Assembly (NCBI RefSeq): GCF_003202695.1
Contig: NZ_QGLL01000001.1
Location: forward strand, 372,001-436,000
Length of the DNA: 64,000 bases
Direction: 5' to 3'
Source: Bifidobacterium asteroides
GTDB taxonomy: Bacteria > Actinomycetota > Actinomycetes > Actinomycetales > Bifidobacteriaceae
A program made the translations under genes and the position numbers. Below the pieces are notes generated by a model, which worked only from the letters and a program-made list of their open reading frames with translations, was not told where the DNA came from and did no database searches. Shown here in pieces: positions 18,313 through 27,608 of the stretch. Numbering within the stretch: position 1 is the stretch's first letter; every line of letters begins with the position of its first letter.

Positions 18313-19027
18313 GACGACTGTGCGGAGGATCCTGCCGACCTTGGCTACCGAGACCGCTCTAGCGAGCCAGGGAGCCGAGTATGTGCTGGGCCTGGACGAG
18401 GTCGGCCGCGGGGCTCTGGCGGGTCCGGCCATGGTCGGCGTGGTGGCGATACGATCCGCCGACTTGCCTCATTTGAACGTCCCTGCCGGGGTGGCGGATT
18501 CCAAGATGCTGACACCTGCGCGTCGGCTGGCCATGTACCGTGACCTGGAGGACTGGGCTGCCGGCTGGGCGGTGGGATCCTGTTCCAACCATGAGATCGA
18601 CCAGTGGGGCATTGTCCATGCTTTGGGCATTGCTGCCCTGCGTGCGTTGGTCGAGCTGGAGCATGGGATGGCTCTAGGGCCGGATTGCCGCCTGGCTGCC
18701 ATCCTTGACGGTCCCCATGACTACATCACCCCGGCCGCCGACAGTTTTGACGCCCCCGATCTTCCGGCTCTGCCCAAGGTTTCCACCCAGGTCAAGGGTG
18801 ATGTCCACTGCGCCAGTGTGGCTTGCGCGGCGGTCATCGCCAAGGTCACCCGTGATGATCTTATGGTCCGGCTGGCCGCCTCGGATCCTGCCTTGGCCCC
18901 CTACCAGTGGGAGCATAACAAGGGCTACGGGTCGCCAGCACACCTGGAGGCCATTCGCTGTCTGGGGCCTAGCCGCCTGCACCGGGTCAGCTGGCATCTG
19001 CCTTCATCCGGTCCTGACAGGGGCTAA
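18284..19027 (+). CDS. rnhB: Ribonuclease HII
   Basis: A 247-residue endonuclease that cuts RNA in RNA-DNA hybrids and at single ribonucleotides. LGLDEVGRGALAGPAMVGVVAI carries the first active-site acids, followed by DSKMLTPARR, the CASVACAAVIAKVTRDDLMVRL block and the Tyr-Gly region NKGYGSPAHLEAI. The ATG at 18284 overlaps lepB by 29 bases. A GTG at 18320 just after the lepB stop is a possible alternative, but neither has a strong ribosome site. Confidence 0.92.
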   Translation: MPCPSLVRAETTVRRILPTLATETALASQGAEYVLGLDEVGRGALAGPAMVGVVAIRSADLPHLNVPAGVADSKMLTPARRLAMYRDLEDWAAGWAVGSCSNHEIDQWGIVHALGIAALRALVELEHGMALGPDCRLAAILDGPHDYITPAADSFDAPDLPALPKVSTQVKGDVHCASVACAAVIAKVTRDDLMVRLAASDPALAPYQWEHNKGYGSPAHLEAIRCLGPSRLHRVSWHLPSSGPDRG

Positions 19028-19066
19028 TATCGGAACGGTCGACACGGCTATCGGGAAGAAGGTCAC

Positions 19067-20188
19067 ATGCCCGCAGGCAACGGGGGCAGGTCACGGTCCA
19101 AGCGCCCCTCCATGTTCGAGGTTGCCCGGCTGGCCGGGGTCTCCCACCAGACCGTGTCCAGGGTCATCAACAATTCCAAGGACGTATCTCCGGCTACGCG
19201 GATCAAGGTTCAGCAGGCTATCAGGAAGCTGGGCTACCGCCCCAGCAATTCCGCGCGTGCTCTGGCATCCAGCCGCAGCCGAACCATCGGACTGGTGGCT
19301 GGCGGCGTCAGTCTCTTCGGGCCTGTTTCATCGATTACGGCCATCGAGACCGTGGCCCGTTCCCATGGTCTGTTCATGTCGGTCATGATGGTGGACGAGT
19401 CAGCCTGCACCCTTGCCGGATTCCAGGAGCTCTGCGGCACCTTCCTGGAACAGAACGTGGACGCCTTCATCTTTCTGACGCCTACCGACACCATGTTCCA
19501 GGCCGCCTGTCGGGTGGAGGTAAGCCAGCCTCGTGTCATTGTCACTTCCACCCATGGCATCACCAGCGTCGAGGAAGCCCTGAGCCGCAGGCGGGGCGAC
19601 GGCCGTATCGCCATGACCGGGATCGACCAGTGGGGCGCTGTGCAGCGACTGGCCCAGCTGCTGGTCTCCCGTGGCCATCGACGAGTGCTCTATATGGCTG
19701 GTCCTGCGCAGTGGCGGGATGCAGCCACCCGTCTGGCCTCCTGGAAGGTCGCCTGCGCCCGATGCCGCATACGGACGGCTGTGGTTCATGCCCGAAGCTG
19801 GGAGGCGGGTGAGTCCTACACCCTTATGAACCATCTCATTGATCAGCGGGGCATGAACGGTACCTCCCTGCCCTCGGCCGTGGTCACCGCAAACGACAAT
19901 CAGGCCGTGGGCGTGGCCCGGTCCCTGCAGGAGCACGGCATCCGCATCCCCCGCGACATCAGTCTGGTGGGCTTCGACGACGTTCCTACCGTGGACAACA
20001 TGTTTCCGCCCCTGGCAACGGTTCGTCCACGCTTCGAGGAGCTGGGCGTGGCCACTATGCGGCAGGTCCTTGCCCTGCTCCACCAAGGGCAGGCTGTGGA
20101 CTTCCCGGTCACTCATCATGGGGTGGGGTTGATTCAGGCGGATGTGATTCAGCGTCGGTCTCTGGGCTACGCAGCAAAGCGCGTCTGA
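19067..20188 (+). CDS. LacI-family regulator, probable control of araBDA
   Basis: This 373-residue protein has an N-terminal helix-turn-helix (SMFEVARLAGVSHQTVSRVINNS) with the canonical TVSRVI recognition helix, and a periplasmic-binding-type effector domain (SLVGFDDVPTVDNMFPPLATVRP). It sits 103 bases upstream of araB in the same direction. A CG-centred LacI-type operator lies in that gap. Control of arabinose use is inferred from position and would fit the LacI-type arabinose regulators of bifidobacteria, which differ from AraC of enterobacteria. Confidence 0.87.
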   Translation: MPAGNGGRSRSKRPSMFEVARLAGVSHQTVSRVINNSKDVSPATRIKVQQAIRKLGYRPSNSARALASSRSRTIGLVAGGVSLFGPVSSITAIETVARSHGLFMSVMMVDESACTLAGFQELCGTFLEQNVDAFIFLTPTDTMFQAACRVEVSQPRVIVTSTHGITSVEEALSRRRGDGRIAMTGIDQWGAVQRLAQLLVSRGHRRVLYMAGPAQWRDAATRLASWKVACARCRIRTAVVHARSWEAGESYTLMNHLIDQRGMNGTSLPSAVVTANDNQAVGVARSLQEHGIRIPRDISLVGFDDVPTVDNMFPPLATVRPRFEELGVATMRQVLALLHQGQAVDFPVTHHGVGLIQADVIQRRSLGYAAKRV

Positions 20189-20257
20189 ACGCACTCGGCT
20201 CGCATCCCCTCGGGCTTGCCTGATGCTCTTGTCTTGGATACAATCGCAAATAGGCTA

Positions 20258-20271
20258 TGTGAGCGTTAACA
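20258..20271 (+). promoter_or_regulatory. LacI-type operator upstream of araB
   Basis: TGTGAGCGTTAACA is an imperfect CG-centred palindrome of the form usually bound by LacI-family proteins (half sites TGTGAG and TGTTAA). It lies 34 bases before the araB start. TTGTCT (20229-20234), a 16-base spacer and TAGGCT (20251-20256) could be the promoter, placing the operator just after the -10. Confidence 0.6.
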
Positions 20272-20291
20272 TATCAGGCAAAGGAGCAGAC

Positions 20292-21905
20292 ATGGTTGTC
20301 GGCGAACAAGGCGTCATCGTTAGCGAACTGCAGGAGGGTGCGACCAGCCTGGGCATCGAATTCGGCTCCACCCGCATCAAGGCTGTGCTGATCGACCACG
20401 ACTACCGAACGCTGGCCACCGGGGATGCCGAGTGGGAGAACCGGTTGGAGGACGGTCTCTGGACCTACTCCATGGATCAGATCCATCAGGGCCTGCGGGC
20501 GGCCTACGCGGCCATGGCAGAAGACGTCCGTCGCCAATATGGGGTGACGCTGACCAAGATCGGCGCCATGGGAATTTCGGCCATGATGCACGGCTATCTG
20601 GCCTTCGACAAGGATGGTCGGCTGCTGGTGCCCTTCCGCACCTGGCGCAACACCAACACCCGCCAGGCCCATGAGGACCTGTCGAAGATCTTCAAGATCA
20701 ACATTCCTGAACGCTGGTCCATCGCCCACCTCTACCAGGCCATCCTGAACGGCGAAGAGCATGTGTCCAGGGTCGCCTACGTCACTACGCTGGCCGGTTA
20801 TATGCATTGGAGGCTTTCCGGACGCAAGGTCATCGGCATCGGCGACGCATCGGGCATGTTTCCCATCGACTCCTCTCGAAAGGAGTTTGACCAGGGCCTG
20901 CTGGAAATCTTCTCCCGGCTGCCCCAGGTCCAGGCCCAGCCCTGGGATATCCACGACCTGTTGCCTGAGCCATTGACCGCCGGCAGCGATGCGGGCGCGC
21001 TGACCGCAGAAGGGGCCGCCCTGCTGGATCCCAGTGGTAATCTGCAGCCCGGCGTGCCCATGGCCCCGCCCGAAGGCGACGCGGGAACCGGCATGGTAGC
21101 GACCAACGCGGTTCGTCCCCGCACCGGCAATGTCTCTGCGGGCACATCCATCTTCGCCATGGTGGTTCTGGAGCATCCCCTGCGTGACTTCCACCCCGAG
21201 GTGGATCCGGTCACCACACCGGCTGGGGATCCGGCTGGCATGAGCCACGCCAACAACTTCACCTCGGACCTGAATGCCTGGGTGGGGCTGTTCGGGGAAT
21301 TCGCCAAAGCCGCCGGTCTGGAGCTCAAGGGGGATGCGCTTTACGCCACCCTGTTCAATCAGGCGCTCCAGGGAGACAAGGATGCTGGCGGGCTGATCAA
21401 CTACTGCTTCTATTCCGGGGAGTTCCTGGCTGGCCTTGAGGAGGGCCGCCCGGTCTTTGCGCGCGGTCCCGAGGGGCGGATGACCCTGGCCAACTTCATG
21501 CGGGCCCAGCTCTTCTCGGCCTTCTCGCCGGTCACTATCGGCATGGAAGTGATGACCCGCCAGGAGCATGTCCAGGTGGACACCATGGTCGGCCACGGCG
21601 GCATCTTCGCCACGCCCAAGGTGGCCCAGCGAATCCTGGCCGCCGCCTTCAACGCCCCTATCAAGGTCATGTCAACTGCTGTGGAGGGGGGCGCCTGGGG
21701 CATGGCCGTCCTGGCTGACTATCTGGGCCATGCCGACCAGACCCTGGCTGACTACCTGGATGCCAATGTCTTTGCAGGCGTTCAGTCCACGACCGAGCAG
21801 CCGGATCCGGCCGATGTGAAGGGCTTCAGAGCCTTCTTTGACCGCTTTGCCAAGGGCCTGCCCATTGAGCAGGCGGCCGTGAAGACCATCCCCCTGCAGG
21901 GGTGA
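20292..21905 (+). CDS. araB: Ribulokinase
   Basis: A 537-residue FGGY-family kinase that phosphorylates L-ribulose, the second step of arabinose use. The N-terminal LGIEFGSTRIKAVLIDHDYRTLATGDAEWENRLEDGLW and MGISAMMHGYLAFDKDGRLLVPFRTWRNTNT match AraB, and the phosphate region GNVSAGTSIFAMVVL and VGHGGIFATPKVAQRILAAAF follow. The ATG at 20292 has AAGGAG six bases upstream. An in-frame start at 20223 would span the operator and is rejected. araD and araA follow. Confidence 0.94.
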   Translation: MVVGEQGVIVSELQEGATSLGIEFGSTRIKAVLIDHDYRTLATGDAEWENRLEDGLWTYSMDQIHQGLRAAYAAMAEDVRRQYGVTLTKIGAMGISAMMHGYLAFDKDGRLLVPFRTWRNTNTRQAHEDLSKIFKINIPERWSIAHLYQAILNGEEHVSRVAYVTTLAGYMHWRLSGRKVIGIGDASGMFPIDSSRKEFDQGLLEIFSRLPQVQAQPWDIHDLLPEPLTAGSDAGALTAEGAALLDPSGNLQPGVPMAPPEGDAGTGMVATNAVRPRTGNVSAGTSIFAMVVLEHPLRDFHPEVDPVTTPAGDPAGMSHANNFTSDLNAWVGLFGEFAKAAGLELKGDALYATLFNQALQGDKDAGGLINYCFYSGEFLAGLEEGRPVFARGPEGRMTLANFMRAQLFSAFSPVTIGMEVMTRQEHVQVDTMVGHGGIFATPKVAQRILAAAFNAPIKVMSTAVEGGAWGMAVLADYLGHADQTLADYLDANVFAGVQSTTEQPDPADVKGFRAFFDRFAKGLPIEQAAVKTIPLQG

Positions 21906-21968
21906 GACTGGGAACCGGAAACGTCAAGCGGCCGGATCAGCGGATCGGGCCGGGAAAAGGAGTTGCAG

Positions 21969-22661
21969 ATGGTGTCCTTGGCTGATTATTCACCCGAGGT
22001 GCGCGACGAGGTGAAACTGGTGCGCGAGCAGGTGGCCACCTTGCACGCGCAGCTGACCAGGTGGAATCTGGTGGTCTGGACGGCAGGTAACGTCTCGCAG
22101 CGGTTGCGCTCTGCCGATCTGATGGTCATCAAGCCCTCGGGGGTGCGCTATGAGCACCTGACCCCAGGCTCCATGGTGGTCACCGATTTGGACGGCAACG
22201 TGGTGGACGGCGCTGAGACTCCCTCCTCGGACACGCTATCCCACGCGTATATCTACCGGCACATGCCCGGGGTCTACGGCGTGGTCCACACCCATTCCAC
22301 CTATGCCACTGCCTGGGCGGCCACCGGCAGGGACATTCCCTGTGTGCTGACCATGATGGGCGACGAGTTCGGCGGTCCCGTGCCCGTAGGCCCCTTCGAG
22401 CTGATCGGATCGGAGGCCATCGGCAAGGGCGTGGTCGACACCCTCAAGGATCATCCGGGCTGCCCAGCCGTGCTCATGCGCAACCATGGGCCATTCACGG
22501 TGGGAGGCGATGCGGAGGCAGCAGTCAAGGCGGCGGCCATGACCGAGGAGGTCGCCCATACGGTTTGGGCAGCTGAGCAGATCGGCACGCCCAAGCCTAT
22601 CGATCCGGCTGACATAGCCAAGCTCAATGACCGGTATCAGCACGTCTACGGCCAGCACTGA
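21969..22661 (+). CDS. araD: L-ribulose-5-phosphate 4-epimerase
   Basis: A 230-residue class II aldolase-fold epimerase giving D-xylulose-5-P, which can enter the phosphoketolase shunt. WTAGNVSQRLRSADLMVIKPSGVRYEHL and the zinc histidines in VYGVVHTHSTYATAWA match, followed by MRNHGPFTVGGDAEAAVKAA. AAAAGGAG sits six bases before the ATG at 21969. It lies between araB and araA with gaps of about 60 and 50 bases. Confidence 0.94.
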   Translation: MVSLADYSPEVRDEVKLVREQVATLHAQLTRWNLVVWTAGNVSQRLRSADLMVIKPSGVRYEHLTPGSMVVTDLDGNVVDGAETPSSDTLSHAYIYRHMPGVYGVVHTHSTYATAWAATGRDIPCVLTMMGDEFGGPVPVGPFELIGSEAIGKGVVDTLKDHPGCPAVLMRNHGPFTVGGDAEAAVKAAAMTEEVAHTVWAAEQIGTPKPIDPADIAKLNDRYQHVYGQH

Positions 22662-22709
22662 GCTGGCTGGGCAATAGCACTTGACAAAGGCATAAGCAAA
22701 GGAGCAAGT

Positions 22710-24224
22710 ATGAGCATGAACAATCCCTTCGAGGGCAAGGAGCTCTGGTTCGCCGTTGGTTCGCAGGACCTCTACGGTGAGGAGACGCTGCGCCAGGTAG
22801 GCATCCAGGCGGCAGACATCGCCAAGTCCCTCAACGACTCGGGGCGAATCCCGGTCAAGCTGGTTCTCAAGCCCACCCTGAAGGATTCGGATTCCATCCT
22901 GAACTTCATGATCGATGCCTCGTCGAACCCGGCCTGCATCGGCGTAGTGGCATGGATGCACACCTTCAGCCCCGCCAAGATGTGGATCCGGGGTCTGGAG
23001 AAGCTGCGCAAGCCGCTCCTGCAGCTGAATACCCAGCACCATGTGGAGATCCCCTGGGACACCATCGACATGGACTTCATGAACCTGAACCAGTCGGCCC
23101 ATGGCGACCGTGAATTCGGCTATATTCTGACCAGGCTGGGAATTCCGCGCAAGATCGTGGTCGGCCACTACACCGACCCTGAGGTTGCCGACAAGATCGG
23201 CGTCTGGGCGCGCGCCTGCGCTGGCTGGGATGCCGCCAACAACATGAAGGTCTGCCGCTGGGGCGACAACATGCGCGATGTCGCCGTCACCGAAGGCGAC
23301 AAGACCGAGGCCGAGAGGGTCTTCGGCGTCTCCGTCAACACCTGGCCGGTCAACGAGCTGGTGGATCATGTGAACGCCGTCACGGACGATCAGATCAAGG
23401 ATCTGATCGAGGACTACAAGCGCAGCTATGAGGTGGCTCCTGAACTTCTGGACTCCCGATACGGCTCCCTGGTGGTGGCTGCCCGCGAGGAGCTCGGCAT
23501 GCGGGCCATGATGGAAGAGGTGGGCGCCACCGCAGCCGTGGACAACTTCCAGGATCTTGGAGGCCTGCGTCAGCTGCCCGGCGTGGGGGCCCAGCGGCTG
23601 ATGGCTGACGGGTACGGGTTCTCTGCAGAGGGCGACTGGAAGACTTCGGTTCTGATTCGGATCGGCAACGTCATGGGCTACGGGCTCAAGGGAGGCTGCT
23701 CTCTCATGGAGGACTACTCCTATAACTTCGTGCCCGGCCACGAGGAGATCATGGGCGCACACATGCTGGAGGTCTCGCCCACGCTGCTGACCGAGGGACG
23801 GCCCCGCCTGGAGATCCACCCCCTGTCCATCGGCGACAGGGAGGACCCGGTGCGTCTGGTCTTTACAGCTACGCCTTGCACCGATGCTGTGGTCGTTTCC
23901 CTGGCGGATGTACGCGAACGCTTCCGTCTGGTTATGAATGTCGTGGACGTGGTCAAGCCCGGCGGGTCCTTGGCCAAGCTGCCTGTAGCCCGTGCGCTCT
24001 GGAAGCCGCGGCCTTCGCTCAAGGTATCGGCTGAGTGCTGGCTGCGCGCCGGCGCAGCCCACCATACCTGCATGACCACTACAGTGGGCCGTGAGGCTTG
24101 GGAGGACTTCGCCCGGATAGCTGGCGTGGAGCTGGCCGTCATCGACGAGAATACCGAACCCCGGCGTTTCGAGGACGATCTGCGTGCGGCTGAGCTCTAC
24201 CATCGGTTGGACAACCGACACTGA
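22710..24224 (+). CDS. araA: L-arabinose isomerase
   Basis: A 504-residue enzyme converting L-arabinose to L-ribulose. Family signatures are [68 protein letters not shown] and the metal-site region [14 protein letters not shown]...[23 protein letters not shown] precedes the ATG. It is the last gene of the operon, since a terminator follows 25 bases after the stop. Confidence 0.97.
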   Translation: MSMNNPFEGKELWFAVGSQDLYGEETLRQVGIQAADIAKSLNDSGRIPVKLVLKPTLKDSDSILNFMIDASSNPACIGVVAWMHTFSPAKMWIRGLEKLRKPLLQLNTQHHVEIPWDTIDMDFMNLNQSAHGDREFGYILTRLGIPRKIVVGHYTDPEVADKIGVWARACAGWDAANNMKVCRWGDNMRDVAVTEGDKTEAERVFGVSVNTWPVNELVDHVNAVTDDQIKDLIEDYKRSYEVAPELLDSRYGSLVVAAREELGMRAMMEEVGATAAVDNFQDLGGLRQLPGVGAQRLMADGYGFSAEGDWKTSVLIRIGNVMGYGLKGGCSLMEDYSYNFVPGHEEIMGAHMLEVSPTLLTEGRPRLEIHPLSIGDREDPVRLVFTATPCTDAVVVSLADVRERFRLVMNVVDVVKPGGSLAKLPVARALWKPRPSLKVSAECWLRAGAAHHTCMTTTVGREAWEDFARIAGVELAVIDENTEPRRFEDDLRAAELYHRLDNRH

Positions 24225-24249
24225 GCACCTGCTCCAAGTAAAATTGCAA

Positions 24250-24280
24250 GACCCCGACCATTCAGTGTGGCGGGGCCTTT
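24250..24280 (+). terminator. Terminator after araA
   Basis: The CCCCG...CGGGG stem with an added CCA/TGG helix, loop TTCAGTG, is followed by CCTTT, 26 bases after the araA stop. Confidence 0.75.
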
Positions 24281-24467
24281 GCATATTCGGCTTGTCAGTT
24301 TGCGTTGTCTTTATTTTGCCGGTACAGTGATGATTAGGCAATGGGAATAGTGGCATGTCCAAAGGTTGACATATTGCCAACCCCCCTGAGTCGGGGAAGT
24401 GAACGGTTGGGGAGGCGAAGATGTGCCTGGCCATCCTGTGCCTTTTAATAAAGAAGGGAATGCGTGC
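24281..24467 (+). promoter_or_regulatory. Upstream region of the pilus cluster
   Basis: This 187-base leader holds TTGACA (24366-24371) without a good -10 at normal spacing. It also has a foldable segment CCAAC...GTTGG (24377-24410) containing a C6 run paired to GGGG. The promoter itself is not resolved by eye. The C6 run is too short to call phase variable. Confidence 0.35.
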
Positions 24468-26429
24468 ATGCACATGCAACGAGATAATGAAGGGATAAGG
24501 CTCCCTAAGCTTTTAGGCTTAGCGGTTGCCGGAGCTACGCTTCTGGCAGGCATGGTTGTCTTGCCAGTTACTCAGGCTTCAGCCGATGAAGACTATGGAT
24601 TCACTAGCGAGGACCAGTTTGTACCTGGCGCACTGGACGAAACCAAGGTCCCTCAGCTGACGGTCACCAAGTATCTGTCCATGACCGAGGGGTTTGCGCC
24701 CACCGGCTCTGCCGCTGATGGCAATAAGTTGAAGAATCTCACTCCTGCCCAGGGCATCCTCTTTAACGTTCAAGAGGTTCAGCCTAAGGGCGAAGGTAAG
24801 ACCTTGGCTGATATTAAGGCCGATGACCCAGAAACCTGGGAGGCCAAGAGCGGGACGACGAAATTTGCCGGTGTCACCAATGGTCAGGGTGTCATTGACA
24901 CCTGGTACCAAGGCGATGGAAATGGGAAGCCGACTAGTACAGTAGCTACCTTCCCTGCAGGCAAAGGTCATTACTATATTCTGAGCGAGAACACCGCCAA
25001 TTCTCCTGCTTTCGATTCCTCGAATCCGAATAAGCTTGATCAGAACAAGTACAAGACCGCCGCCAACTCCTTCTTTGGTCTGCCCTATGCAACCAATGGG
25101 ACGGATGCAAACCAGACTCGTGGTTTTGTCTACCATCTTCACCTGTATCCGAAGAACGTTACCAAGCAATCTTTCACTAAGACTGTGCAAAGCGTGCAGG
25201 ATGCTAACGGCAACCCGAAGAATCAAATCACAGCAGTTGCCGGTGATACGATCACGTACAAGCTGTCTCAGAAGCTCTACAACGAAAGCTCTCCCAAGCA
25301 GAATGACGGTAAGCTTGATGTCAAGGAGCTGAAAGGCGAGGGCAAGGATGTAAGGATCGCCGATCGTATGTCAAGCTCGTTGCAGGGTAATCCAGACTCC
25401 GTTCAGGCTGATATTCGGGATACCACCGGCAAGGTTGTGAACTTGACAGCTGATGATTTCGCTAAGGATGTCAATACTAATAAGAATCCTGCTCGTCTGA
25501 ACGACGCCACAAAGAATATGTTTGCTGATGTGCCTACGAGCGACGTGACTTACTGGGTATTCGACTTCTTTACCGCCAGTGGTGCTTCCAAGGCACAAGG
25601 CGTCGGAACATCGGAGATGGAGTTGGAGGTTACCTATACAGCAAAGGTGACCGCCAATGGCGATTCCACTGGCACCGGCGGCGTGGTTAACGACGCTGCA
25701 TCTGACTACAGCGAGAACAAGAATGATGACGGTACGCCCAAGGATCCTGAACAAGATCATACGAATGTGACCAATGCCGCAATCGCTTTTGGCTCTGTTC
25801 AGAATGCGAACACGAGTTTTGCAGCCCTGCCCGGTACTGAATACCGTCTGGTTCAGAATGCTGATTCGATAGACAAGTATCTGGCTTCGGATGGTCAGTT
25901 CTATGCTGAGGGTGCCGCCCCAGCAGGTGTCCAGCTTTACAAGGCTACGGCCAACAATAAAGGTCTGGTAACCTTTGCGGCTCTGCCTATCTTTGGAGAT
26001 GAAGCCAGGGCAGCTGACAAGACTGTCAAGAACGTCAACTGGCAGTTGGTTGAGACCAAGACTCCAGAGAATTGGCGCAACCCCGGCATCCCCTTCCAAA
26101 CGATCACTTTCGCGGATGCAGGTAAAACCGAGACGCAGATCGTTCAGGAGTATGGGCGCAACGCCACTATTCAGCCAGATTATACCAAGCTGAACTTTGG
26201 TAAGTTCGATGCTCCTGCTGAGCAAATACCCGCAGGGACTAAGATGACCTTCAACAACCAGGCTGTCTCCAAGTACTTGGCTCACTACAAGACGACCGAA
26301 GGCGACTCGCCATTGGCCCTGCCTCTGACTGGTGGCCGCGGCATTGTGCTGCTGCTGATTGTTGGCGCCCTGATCATGGGCGGAGCCCTGTATGCCCGGA
26401 GTCGGCGTAATAACGCTGCTAGGGCCTGA
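24468..26429 (+). CDS. Major pilin (SpaA/FimA-type backbone), LPLTG-anchored
   Basis: This 653-residue shaft protein has every sortase-pilin hallmark. It has a signal peptide ending near QASA|DEDY, the pilin motif with its lysine in HLHLYPKN (Lys229) for cross-linking to the next subunit, and an E-box WQLVETKTP (Glu529) for internal isopeptide bonds. The sorting signal is LPLTGG (about 618), followed by a hydrophobic helix and ARSRRNNAARA. Central SpaA-like domains span roughly 230-600. The ATG at 24468 is preceded by AAGAAGGG. The frame extends to 24399, but that lead breaks the signal peptide. It is cross-linked by the sortase two genes on. Composition is AT-richer than araA. Confidence 0.93.
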   Translation: MHMQRDNEGIRLPKLLGLAVAGATLLAGMVVLPVTQASADEDYGFTSEDQFVPGALDETKVPQLTVTKYLSMTEGFAPTGSAADGNKLKNLTPAQGILFNVQEVQPKGEGKTLADIKADDPETWEAKSGTTKFAGVTNGQGVIDTWYQGDGNGKPTSTVATFPAGKGHYYILSENTANSPAFDSSNPNKLDQNKYKTAANSFFGLPYATNGTDANQTRGFVYHLHLYPKNVTKQSFTKTVQSVQDANGNPKNQITAVAGDTITYKLSQKLYNESSPKQNDGKLDVKELKGEGKDVRIADRMSSSLQGNPDSVQADIRDTTGKVVNLTADDFAKDVNTNKNPARLNDATKNMFADVPTSDVTYWVFDFFTASGASKAQGVGTSEMELEVTYTAKVTANGDSTGTGGVVNDAASDYSENKNDDGTPKDPEQDHTNVTNAAIAFGSVQNANTSFAALPGTEYRLVQNADSIDKYLASDGQFYAEGAAPAGVQLYKATANNKGLVTFAALPIFGDEARAADKTVKNVNWQLVETKTPENWRNPGIPFQTITFADAGKTETQIVQEYGRNATIQPDYTKLNFGKFDAPAEQIPAGTKMTFNNQAVSKYLAHYKTTEGDSPLALPLTGGRGIVLLLIVGALIMGGALYARSRRNNAARA

Positions 26430-26468
26430 TGATCACGGTCACATCAAGTATCCTATGAGGTGACCAGG

Positions 26469-26507
26469 TGGCGGATGGTTCCTCCGTGAATCGTCCGCCA
26501 TTTTCTT
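26469..26507 (+). terminator. Terminator or attenuator between major and minor pilin
   Basis: The TGGCGGA/TCCGCCA stem is followed by TTTTCTT, 40 bases after the major pilin stop. In a pilus operon this would leave much more backbone than tip or minor pilin message. The partial read-through role is inferred. Confidence 0.65.
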
Positions 26508-26622
26508 ACGGACCGTGGATTTTGATCGGTTCGTACCTGTCGGAATGCTGGTCTGATTTCTTTTGGACTGGCGGATCCGACGTAACCACGTCGTCGAAAG
26601 GCGGCCTTGGAAGGGAAGGTTT

Positions 26623-27450
26623 ATGAAGGGAATTGCCTTGCCGAAATGCCTTGCTCACCGGGTCTTGCCCTGTTTGATTGCGGCTTTGGCCTGTTTAGGT
26701 CTGGCTGCTTTTGATGTGACGCCGGCAGCAGAGGCGGCGACGGTCAACCCGACCCTGACGGTGCAGCTCAAAAAAGGAAACTCGGTTCAAGGTGGTCAGA
26801 ATAGCATTCTGCCGAAGCCTCCTGTATCTGCAGGGGCAGGTTACGTCTTTCGTGCTCTGAAATTGGACGCTGCCACTCTCAAAAGCCGAGTGGAAGCGCT
26901 TGACAGCAATCCTGGTGTTGATAAGGCTCAAGCAGCCCTCAGCAAAGAGGTGGCTGCCAATCCGGATGCATTCAAAGACACGACACAGCCAGCTGAGTAT
27001 TATGGCGTCTCTGACCAGGACGGCACCATCACCAATGCGTCTGAAGCGAAAGCCCAAGGGGTTTGGCTCACCGGAGCACAGCTTGATCTTGACACGCCTA
27101 GCCTGGTTGGAGGAAGCCCCGCTGTTTTTGACGGCGACTACTTCCACGCCTCGTACTGGTTGGTCACTTTAGCGGCCGCACCCAAGGGAGAAAAGGTAAA
27201 GGTCGACCCTGTGGTCGTGCAGTTGCCGCTCTATCGGGAGCAGGGTGATGTCAATCCGCTCTATGATGTGACCATCAGCCCCAAACTCGTGACTGTGTCT
27301 CAAGAGGTCCCGATTGTGCGCCCCGAGCCGGGGAAATTGGCAGCCACTGGTGTATCCATGTTGGCGCCCGGCATTCTGCTCATGATCTTGGCCGCATTGG
27401 GCCTTTATCTGGCAGTGGTCGCCCGATCCTGGAACAGGGATGAGCGTTAG
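26623..27450 (+). CDS. Minor pilin or pilus-base surface protein with LAATG sorting motif
   Basis: This is a 275-residue exported protein with a signal peptide (about residues 1-39, ending near PAAEA|ATV), and a single beta-rich domain (VNPTLTVQLKKG...YVFRALKLD) like minor pilin N-domains, with VVQLPLYREQGDVNPLYDVTISPK resembling the pilin-motif region with a Lys at its end. The sorting signal LAATG (239-243) is followed by a hydrophobic helix and ARSWNRDER. The ATG at 26623 follows AAGGGAAGG. An earlier start at 26563 is unlikely. The LAATG form departs from LPXTG. Confidence 0.82.
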   Translation: MKGIALPKCLAHRVLPCLIAALACLGLAAFDVTPAAEAATVNPTLTVQLKKGNSVQGGQNSILPKPPVSAGAGYVFRALKLDAATLKSRVEALDSNPGVDKAQAALSKEVAANPDAFKDTTQPAEYYGVSDQDGTITNASEAKAQGVWLTGAQLDLDTPSLVGGSPAVFDGDYFHASYWLVTLAAAPKGEKVKVDPVVVQLPLYREQGDVNPLYDVTISPKLVTVSQEVPIVRPEPGKLAATGVSMLAPGILLMILAALGLYLAVVARSWNRDER

Positions 27451-27460
27451 TTATCTCCAT

Positions 27461-27486
27461 AGCAGTGCCGGAATGATGTCACTGCT
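27461..27486 (+). repeat. Intergenic hairpin between minor pilin and sortase
   Basis: The seven-base-pair stem AGCAGTG/CACTGCT has a 12-base loop and no T run. It may stabilise or attenuate the pilus message. Confidence 0.45.
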
Positions 27487-27608
27487 TGACATCGAAGGCA
27501 TCTATGTGGATGCATAAGGACCGACGACATCATACAGGTGCCGCCGGTTCTTGCATGTCAAGGACTATCAAACTGGACTATTTGAAAAGCAGAATGGTGA
27601 AGGACGCA

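Noticed and set aside
20223-20291. Longer N-terminus for AraB from 20223
   Set aside because: It would place coding sequence over the promoter and operator, and AAGGAG directly precedes the ATG at 20292.
24381-24386. C6 run upstream of the major pilin as a phase-variation switch
   Set aside because: Six bases is too short to be confidently unstable, and the run is better explained as part of a small hairpin.
22236-24479. 747-residue minus-strand open frame opposite araA
   Set aside because: It is a shadow of araD and araA, produced by their codon bias; the protein has no recognisable family and a very unnatural His/Gly/Asp/Val composition.
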